From: Mucilaginibacter celer
Lineage (GTDB): Bacteria; Bacteroidota; Bacteroidia; Sphingobacteriales; Sphingobacteriaceae
Assembly (NCBI RefSeq): GCF_003576455.2
Contig: NZ_CP032869.1
Location: forward strand, 6,324,001 to 6,388,000
DNA: 64,000 nt
Direction: 5' to 3'
A program made the translations under genes and the position numbers. This document shows, piece after piece, positions 58,859 to 64,000 of the stretch. The notes beneath the pieces were generated by a model. It ran no database searches and was not told the DNA's origin. It was given only the letters and a program-made list of their open reading frames with translations. Numbering within the stretch: position 1 is the first letter of the stretch; each line of letters begins with the position of its first letter.

Positions 58859-59872
58859 ATGAGCGCAAATAAAATTAAGCTAAGCGTGCTCGACCAGTCG
58901 CCGATACGCAAGGGGGCTACTGCCGCGCAGGCCATACAGGAAACCGTACAACTGGCAAAACTTACCGATACCCTGGGTTATACCCGTTTCTGGGTTTCAG
59001 AACATCATAATATGGGCATTATTGCCGGTTCCACACCCGAGGTATTGCTGGCCCACCTGGCCGGCGAAACCAAAAACATGCGCATGGGGTCGGGCGGCAT
59101 TATGATGCCTAACCATAGTACACTTAAAGTTGCCGAAAATTTCAGGATGCTGGAGGCCTTGTTCCCCGGTCGCATTGATTTGGGCATGGGGCGTGCGCCG
59201 GGTACCGACAGGATTACGGCCGCGGCGCTGAATCCCTCAAACCAATTCAGCGAGCAGGATTTTGTTGAGCAACTGGCCGATTTGCAGAGCTATTTTCACG
59301 ATACCTACGAGCCGGGAACCATCCAGGCCCGCATCAGGGCTATCCCGCAGGTAAAAACTGTGCCCGATATGTGGTTGCTAAGCTCGAGCGGGCAAAGCGG
59401 TTTGTTTGCCGCGCATTTTGGTATGGGTTTCTCGTTTGCACATTTTATTAACCCTAACGGCGGGCCCGAAAATGTTAAAATGTATCGCGACCGTTTTCAA
59501 CCTTCGGATGATCTGGCGGAGGCGAAAGCCAATGTGGCTATATTTGTTTTCTGTTCGGAAGATCCCGAAAAAGTGCGCCGGCACATCGCTGTAATGAACC
59601 ACCGTTTTTTACAATTTGAAAAAGGCGGGCCGATAGTGCCGCTGAGCTATGATGATGTAAAAGATGTTGAATATACCCCGGCCGAACAGGAGCGCCTGCG
59701 CGCCAATAACTACCGGGTAATTGCAGGTTCGCCAACCGAGCTGAAACTTAAACTTACCTGGCTGGCCAATGATTATGGAGTAGATGAAATTATGGTTGTT
59801 ACCATCACAGAAGATTTTGAAGACAGGCTGGAATCATACCGTTTACTGGCGCAGCAGTTTGAATTAGTATAA
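58859..59872 (+). CDS. LLM class flavin-dependent oxidoreductase (MsnO8-like)
   Basis: This 337-residue protein is related to bacterial luciferase alpha subunits. Visible pieces are LSVLDQSPIRKGATAAQAI, WVSEHHNMGIIAGSTPEVLLAHLA, GSGGIMMPNHSTLKVAENFRML and FPGRIDLGMGRAPGTD, all characteristic of the group that uses FMN. Substrates are unknown; related proteins act as monooxygenases. TATTTTTG at 58835-58842 is an exact TAnnTTTG match 16 bases before the ATG and may be its promoter. A strong bidirectional terminator follows. Confidence 0.9.
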   Translation: MSANKIKLSVLDQSPIRKGATAAQAIQETVQLAKLTDTLGYTRFWVSEHHNMGIIAGSTPEVLLAHLAGETKNMRMGSGGIMMPNHSTLKVAENFRMLEALFPGRIDLGMGRAPGTDRITAAALNPSNQFSEQDFVEQLADLQSYFHDTYEPGTIQARIRAIPQVKTVPDMWLLSSSGQSGLFAAHFGMGFSFAHFINPNGGPENVKMYRDRFQPSDDLAEAKANVAIFVFCSEDPEKVRRHIAVMNHRFLQFEKGGPIVPLSYDDVKDVEYTPAEQERLRANNYRVIAGSPTELKLKLTWLANDYGVDEIMVVTITEDFEDRLESYRLLAQQFELV

Positions 59873-59895
59873 AAAGGATAATATAAATAAAAAGT

Positions 59896-59932
59896 AAAAG
59901 GCCTTTGCAACTTAATACTGCAAAGGCCTTTT
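59896..59932. terminator. bidirectional intrinsic terminator
   Basis: AAAAGGCCTTTGCA (59896-59909) pairs perfectly with TGCAAAGGCCTTTT (59919-59932) over a 9-base loop; T runs occur on both strands. It separates the convergent LLM gene and the NTF2-like gene. Confidence 0.88.
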
Positions 59933-59953
59933 ATCTTTCTCCGGGAGGTGATA

Positions 59954-59988
59954 CTAACCTCTAATCTCCAACCTCTAATCACTAATTA
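59954..59988. repeat. repeat family E (single copy)
   Basis: CTAACCTCTAATCTCCAACC and TCTAATCACTAATTA match the right arm at 37266-37310. The stop codon of the minus-strand gene (59986-59988) is at its edge. Confidence 0.6.
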
Positions 59989-60849
59989 CTCATTCTCAAT
60001 AGGTGAGAAAATTTCCAGCAGGATATTCCACCTTTTGGCTTTGTCAATTTCCCAAACGCGTACATAGTTGTAATTGCCTACCACGTTACCTTTGGTAATG
60101 CGGGCGTGGCCATAGGTGTACGCCAGATCGTTACTTGATGAGCGGCCACCATCGGTAGTTTCGGCAGTGATGCTGATGGCTTCGTTATTGATAAACTTCA
60201 TCACCACATCGGTACCCGTCATTGGCGAAAAGCCGGGGAAATAGTAACGGCCTTCCGGGCTTAAAAACTCTTTATAGCTGGCCATTGCTGAAAGACTTAA
60301 ACCATGGTTAAATGTTTTATCGGTACCGATAATTACATTTTTGGCTCCAAACGGATCTTTAGCCGGGCCCGAGCGCTGCGCCGGATCTGGTTCTTTAAAG
60401 TCGGTAATCGCTTCTTCTTCGGCCTCAGGGTGCTGAATGCCCAGATCTATCAGCAGTTTAAGCTTACCGTCGCCGCTGTTGCGCCAAATGGATACATAGT
60501 CGCCAAAAACTTTATCATCTTCGGTTTTACTATTTTGATATACATAGGGGCCGGCGGTAAAAGCCAGATCGCCGTTGGCCGAGATGCGGGCAAATTTAGG
60601 TTCCCAGCTCAGCTTGCCGGCCTGTTTATCTATCTTACTGTAAAAATCAACAATTTTAACCGGCTCGGGCTTAAATACAATACCTTCCGGATCGGCAACG
60701 GCCAAAAAGCCATCTTTTATACCTTTACGTTCAACTAACTTATTAAAAGCCTGTTCAACACTAACTACCTTGTTTACATTAACAACGTCCTGGGCAAAAG
60801 CAAAAACGCCATAACCAATAAATGTAGCAGCTAATATGATTTTTTTCAT
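59986..60849 (-). CDS. exported protein with two NTF2/SnoaL-like domains
   Basis: This 287-residue protein has a signal peptide ending VFAFAQ. Two cone-shaped NTF2-like domains can be read: the first (about 25-150) with VEQAFNKLVERKGIKDGFLA and YVSIWRNSGDGKLKLLIDLGI, the second (about 165-285) with ASYKEFLSPEGRYYFPGFSP and GNYNYVRVWEIDKAKRWNILLEIFSP. Both have the usual final strand with Trp. Such proteins (DUF4440-like) are often found in Bacteroidota secretomes; function is unknown. It is transcribed away from the exported protein that follows, with a 249-base spacer that shows no gene. Confidence 0.75.
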   Translation of the reverse strand: MKKIILAATFIGYGVFAFAQDVVNVNKVVSVEQAFNKLVERKGIKDGFLAVADPEGIVFKPEPVKIVDFYSKIDKQAGKLSWEPKFARISANGDLAFTAGPYVYQNSKTEDDKVFGDYVSIWRNSGDGKLKLLIDLGIQHPEAEEEAITDFKEPDPAQRSGPAKDPFGAKNVIIGTDKTFNHGLSLSAMASYKEFLSPEGRYYFPGFSPMTGTDVVMKFINNEAISITAETTDGGRSSSNDLAYTYGHARITKGNVVGNYNYVRVWEIDKAKRWNILLEIFSPIENE

Positions 60850-61098
60850 GCGTGTAGCGGGGTTTTAAGGGAGCAATTTAGTAATAAATTTTAAGTAGGA
60901 AACGCAATAGTCAAAATGCGCAGAGGCACATAACATAATTTAACAATGGCGTTATTTTTATTTGATGATGAAACGAAAATACGGGCAAATAATTGCGGAG
61001 AATAACTCTGATCATTTAAAACTGAAGTAATTAAAAAAAATAATTAACTTCATAACCGATCACATCCGTTTTTGTTTAAACCAATATAAACTCTATTC

Positions 61099-61773
61099 AT
61101 GAAAAAGTACAATTTATACTGCATCGTGCTGTTCCTGTTTATTGGCGCGCAGGCTAAAGCACAGTATCTTCAGGACTATACAGGGCGCCCGTATTACCTC
61201 AAAACCAATGATGGCGTACAGGGAAATCCGCTGCTTACCGAAACCTGGTACACGGCCACCGTTGATTTTGCCAACGGCAAAACGGCCAATGCCATATTAA
61301 ATTACAACCTCCGCGGCGATGAGTTACTGTTTAAAAATCCAAAAGATTCGGCGGTTTTAGCCTTTGTTGAGCCGGTGAAAAGTTTTTCGATAAAAGGGAT
61401 TCGATTAGAAGAAAGCGACCAGGCTGATATCACCTTTGCCAGCGGTTTCCCGGCGGTTGATGATCAAACCAACAAAACTTTTTACCAGGTGGTTGGCGAC
61501 GGGAAAATAAAACTGCTGAGATATTACAAAAAGAAAGTGCTTGAATCAACCGAGTTTTCATCGCAGATAGTTTCCAGAACGCTTGTTACCAGTAACAGCT
61601 ATTATTTATTTGCCAACAACCAGATGGTTAAAATAAAGCCATCGCAAAAAACAGTACTGGCTGCCATGAATGATAAGGCCGATAAAATGCAGGAATATCT
61701 TAAAGCAAACAAAGTTGATTTTAAAAGTGATGTAGCGTTGGCTAAGTTATTTGGGTATTATAACTCGCTTTAG
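61099..61773 (+). CDS. hypothetical exported protein
   Basis: This 224-residue protein has a signal peptide (GAQAKAQ, about residues 1-22). The mature part is beta-rich (ATVDFANGKTANAILNYNLRGDELLF, KLLRYYKKKVLESTEFSSQIVSR) and ends in a helical tail (MNDKADKMQEYLKANKVDFK). Proteins of this layout are widespread in the family without a known role. It is encoded alone. The unusual 16-bp palindrome at 61789-61804 and a repeat follow. Confidence 0.7.
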   Translation: MKKYNLYCIVLFLFIGAQAKAQYLQDYTGRPYYLKTNDGVQGNPLLTETWYTATVDFANGKTANAILNYNLRGDELLFKNPKDSAVLAFVEPVKSFSIKGIRLEESDQADITFASGFPAVDDQTNKTFYQVVGDGKIKLLRYYKKKVLESTEFSSQIVSRTLVTSNSYYLFANNQMVKIKPSQKTVLAAMNDKADKMQEYLKANKVDFKSDVALAKLFGYYNSL

Positions 61774-61788
61774 GGGGCTATCTTTGAT

Positions 61789-61804
61789 GTAATGACGTCA
61801 TTAC
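61789..61804. other. perfect 16-bp palindrome
   Basis: The sequence GTAATGACGTCATTAC equals its reverse complement. It lies 15 bases after the stop codon at 61773, in the convergent spacer. It may be an operator, a protein-binding site or part of a repeat; no T run follows. Confidence 0.4.
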
Positions 61805-61821
61805 TTTGTACCTATTCAACA

Positions 61822-61850
61822 TTGTCATGCTTCGTTCCTCAGCATGACAA
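61822..61850. repeat. palindromic repeat, family G
   Basis: TTGTCATGCT (61822-61831) pairs with AGCATGACAA (61841-61850) around the loop TCGTTCCTC. Such GTCATGCTxxGxxACGAAGCATGAC palindromes are dispersed in genomes of this group. Confidence 0.7.
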
Positions 61851-61929
61851 GAAAATGATGTCTTATTTCCTTCTGACGCCTCAGCTTTTACTTATCAGCA
61901 ATGACGTTTTTTATATAGTTACCCCCGAA

Positions 61930-61975
61930 CAACTAATCTCTATTCTCCAATCACTAATCTCTAACCTCTAACCTA
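61930..61975. repeat. repeat family E (copy at the cysS end)
   Basis: CAACTAATCTCTATTCTCC and ATCACTAATCTCTAACC are built from the same units as 37193-37310. The stop codon of cysS (61973-61975) is the end of this repeat. Confidence 0.6.
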
Positions 61976-63439
61976 CGCCTTACTCCAGGTAGTGCCCTCT
62001 TTGCTATCTTTCAATTGGAAACCTATCTGCGATAACCCATCGCGGATCTTATCCGATGTGGCATAATCCTTATTGGCTTTAGCGCCGCTGCGCAGATCAA
62101 CAATAAAGTTTAATACTTTGGGCAGATCGTCATTAGCGGCCTGCTCATTTTGTAAACCCAGCACATCAACCACAAAGGTGTTCATCAGCGTAGTTAACTG
62201 CTCCAGGTTAGCCGCATCTATTTTCATTTTGCCATCATATACAGAATTTATGATGCGCGATGCCTCAAACAGTTCTGCAATTAATACCGGGCTGTTAAAA
62301 TCATCGTTCATAGCGGCGTAGCAGCGTTCCATCAATGGTGCTATTTCAACCTCGGTAGTGGCAGAGGCTTTTAAGCCGTCAGTTAGCAGGGCAAAAGCGT
62401 TCATGAGGCGTTTAAAACCTTTTTCGGATGCTTCCATGGCCTCGTTACCAAAATCGAGGGTGCTACGGTAGTGAGCCTGCAGCATAAAGAAACGTACCGT
62501 CATGGGGCTGTAGCCTTTATTGAGGATAGAGTTTTCGCCGCTGAAAAGCTCATGGGGCAAAAAGCTGTTCCCTAAAGATTTTGACATTTTTTGCCCGTTT
62601 ACCGTAAGCATATTGGTATGTACCCAGTATGTAGCCGGGTTTGTACCACAGCAGGCTACGTTTTGTGCAATCTCGTTGGTGTGGTGCGTAGGCACAAGGT
62701 CAAGCCCGCCGCCGTGAATATCAAAATGGCTGCCTAAATATTTCTGGCTCATGGCCGAGCATTCCAAATGCCAGCCCGGAAAACCCACACCCCATGGCGA
62801 AGGCCATTTCATCAGGTGCTCGGGTTTGGCTTTTATCCAAAGGGCAAAATCAAGCTTGCCGCGTTTTTCGTCCTGGCCGCCAAGCGTGCGCGTATTGTTC
62901 ATCAAATCGTCGAGGTTGCGGCCGCTCAGTATGCCGTAATCCTGGCTTTTGTTATATTTTTCAACATCAAAATAAATAGTGCCATCTACCTCGTAAGCAT
63001 AGCCTTTTTCAAGAATCACCTTTACCATTTCAATTTGCTCAATGATGTGGCCGGTGGCTGTAGGCTCGATACTTGGGGGCAGGTTATTTAAAATGCGCAT
63101 CACATCCCTGAAACCAACAGTGTATTTTTGTACAATTTCCATAGGCTCAAGCTGTGCCAGCTTGGCTTTTTTGGCAATTTTATCTTCGCCCTCGTCTCCG
63201 GCATCACCTTCCAGGTGACCGGCATCGGTTACATTGCGCACGTAACGTACCTTATAGCCAATGGCGGTAAGGTATCTGAACATTAAATCGAAAGATATAT
63301 AGGTACGGCAGTTGCCTAAATGAACATCGCTATAAACAGTAGGGCCGCAAACATACATGCCAACATGTGGCGCGTTAAGCGGTTTAAATAATTCTTTTTT
63401 ACGGGATAAAGTATTGTAAACAAACAAATTTTGTTGCAT
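61973..63439 (-). CDS. cysS: cysteine--tRNA ligase
   Basis: This 488-residue class I aminoacyl-tRNA synthetase attaches cysteine to its tRNA. The Rossmann part has the zinc/ATP region MYVCGPTVYSDVHLGNCRTY with HLGN as the HIGH motif, WHLECSAMS with Cys and His for zinc, and KMSKSLGN as the KMSKS loop. The C-terminal helical domain is complete, ending in ASDKIRDGLSQIGFQLKDS. Length is standard. The gene is transcribed alone; the stop is in a repeat. Confidence 0.96.
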   Translation of the reverse strand: MQQNLFVYNTLSRKKELFKPLNAPHVGMYVCGPTVYSDVHLGNCRTYISFDLMFRYLTAIGYKVRYVRNVTDAGHLEGDAGDEGEDKIAKKAKLAQLEPMEIVQKYTVGFRDVMRILNNLPPSIEPTATGHIIEQIEMVKVILEKGYAYEVDGTIYFDVEKYNKSQDYGILSGRNLDDLMNNTRTLGGQDEKRGKLDFALWIKAKPEHLMKWPSPWGVGFPGWHLECSAMSQKYLGSHFDIHGGGLDLVPTHHTNEIAQNVACCGTNPATYWVHTNMLTVNGQKMSKSLGNSFLPHELFSGENSILNKGYSPMTVRFFMLQAHYRSTLDFGNEAMEASEKGFKRLMNAFALLTDGLKASATTEVEIAPLMERCYAAMNDDFNSPVLIAELFEASRIINSVYDGKMKIDAANLEQLTTLMNTFVVDVLGLQNEQAANDDLPKVLNFIVDLRSGAKANKDYATSDKIRDGLSQIGFQLKDSKEGTTWSKA

Positions 63440-63517
63440 GGCGCAAACTTACGATTTTTTCAAATTTAAGCTAATGCCCGGTATTGCCGCTATATATTTT
63501 TACAAACGCGAGGCAAT

Positions 63518-64000
63518 TTAATTGAGGGTGAGATCGCTGCGAAGAGGGTAGTGGTCTGAAAGCTTTTTTTCGATCACCTTATAACTCAGCGTTTCAAACT
63601 GGGGGCTGGTCATGATGTAATCAATTTGGTAGTTAGGGAAATCGCCGTTATAGGTACGCCCCAGGCCCGACCCTTTTTCCCTGAACGTATTGGTAAGGCC
63701 TTTTGCCATCTGGTTAACCGCAAAGGATGAGGGGGTATCATTAAAATCGCCGGCAATAATATAGGGGTAGGGGCATTGTGCAGCGTGAGCCTTAATTTTA
63801 AACACCTGCTCGCTGCGCTTCATAAATGCCAGCTTAAGCTTGCTGCCCAGTTTTTTGGTAGCCTCCAAATCGGTTTTGCCTTTTTTTGATACGCTATCGA
63901 GGTATTTATAATCCTCCGGGTTAAAGTTGATGGATTGCAGGTGAATGGCATAGTACCTGAACATTTTGGTGCCTTTTTTAACATCAACATAAAGGCATTG
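63518..64000 (-). CDS. endonuclease/exonuclease/phosphatase family protein (3' part, truncated by window edge)
   Basis: This reading frame is open to the right edge; the visible 160 residues are the C-terminal half. Motifs are IIAGDFNDTP (metal-binding Asp and Asn), YQIDYIMTS and SDHYPLRSDL with the catalytic His. The region left of these (YAIHLQSINFNPEDYKYL) gives the upstream conserved HLQS. The first apparent Met lies at 63964, but the frame continues upstream to 64000 (residues QCLYVDVKKGTK), so the true start is beyond the window. A phosphodiesterase or nuclease role is inferred; the substrate is unknown. Confidence 0.85.
   Translation of the reverse strand, partial: QCLYVDVKKGTKMFRYYAIHLQSINFNPEDYKYLDSVSKKGKTDLEATKKLGSKLKLAFMKRSEQVFKIKAHAAQCPYPYIIAGDFNDTPSSFAVNQMAKGLTNTFREKGSGLGRTYNGDFPNYQIDYIMTSPQFETLSYKVIEKKLSDHYPLRSDLTLN

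Noticed and set aside
1..64000. tRNA, rRNA, CRISPR, prophage or IS elements
   Set aside because: I looked for cloverleaf-like segments, regularly spaced repeats, integrase and transposase motifs and saw none; a covariance-model search would be needed to exclude small RNAs completely.

Overview
The window looks like a chromosomal segment of a Bacteroidota bacterium of the Sphingobacteriaceae (Mucilaginibacter/Pedobacter type). The evidence is moderate GC with AT-rich spacers, promoter-like TAnnTTTG boxes and mostly weak Shine-Dalgarno sequences. It also has a type IX secretion (T9SS) C-terminal sorting domain, DUF5687 and DUF3857 proteins, a YfiT-type thiol transferase, and the futalosine menaquinone pathway. 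Spacers are full of short palindromic repeats. The genus is inferred. No rRNA, tRNA, IS element, prophage or CRISPR array was recognised.

Layout. 1-12.5 kb: the 3' end of an acyl-CoA dehydrogenase-like gene, a PafA-type phosphatase, thiE, a lipoprotein, a thiamine pyrophosphokinase-like protein, a Gly/Tyr-rich exported protein, a CE2-type esterase, rarA, a DUF5687 permease plus ATPase pair, a TlpA-like thioredoxin and an acyl-CoA dehydrogenase. 12.9-23.1 kb: a small XRE regulator, two tandem M13 metallopeptidases separated and followed by the same palindromic repeat, an SNF2 helicase, a Crp/Fnr regulator, an SDR and a 3-hydroxyisobutyrate dehydrogenase-type reductase. 23.4-31.3 kb: a tightly overlapping operon glgX-treZ-(treY::malQ) that can convert glycogen to trehalose, with TreY and MalQ fused in one 1322-residue chain. 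31.3-38.4 kb: an RRM protein, a YfiT-type transferase, a 1245-residue NtrY-like histidine kinase, fabD, folE and queD. 38.4-40.7 kb: mqnB-mqnD and a toxin-antitoxin-like pair whose PIN toxin carries an in-frame stop. 40.8-48.8 kb: three exported transglutaminase-fold proteins (one with its catalytic residues lost), hflX, aat and ruvC. 48.8-54.5 kb: a HIT protein, greA with a hairpin-terminator leader or small RNA upstream, a large T9SS cargo protein, a possible 53-residue gene and a DUF1569 protein. 54.5-64 kb: an acyltransferase, a CPC-motif thioredoxin-like protein, a hybrid histidine kinase, an LLM oxidoreductase, a tandem NTF2-like protein, an exported unknown, cysS and the 3' part of an endonuclease/exonuclease/phosphatase gene.

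Most of the window is ordinary chromosomal gene content. The less ordinary material lies in the spacers (at least seven palindromic repeat families, two orphan terminators, a structured GC-rich block, two candidate operators) and in a few proteins: the TreY::MalQ fusion, the pseudo-transglutaminase, the degenerate thiamine pyrophosphokinase, the broken PIN toxin and the M13 pair with different export signals. I found no clear new multi-gene system. The best candidates for something undescribed are the RNA-like element upstream of greA (49868-49970) and the structured block at 31724-31807.
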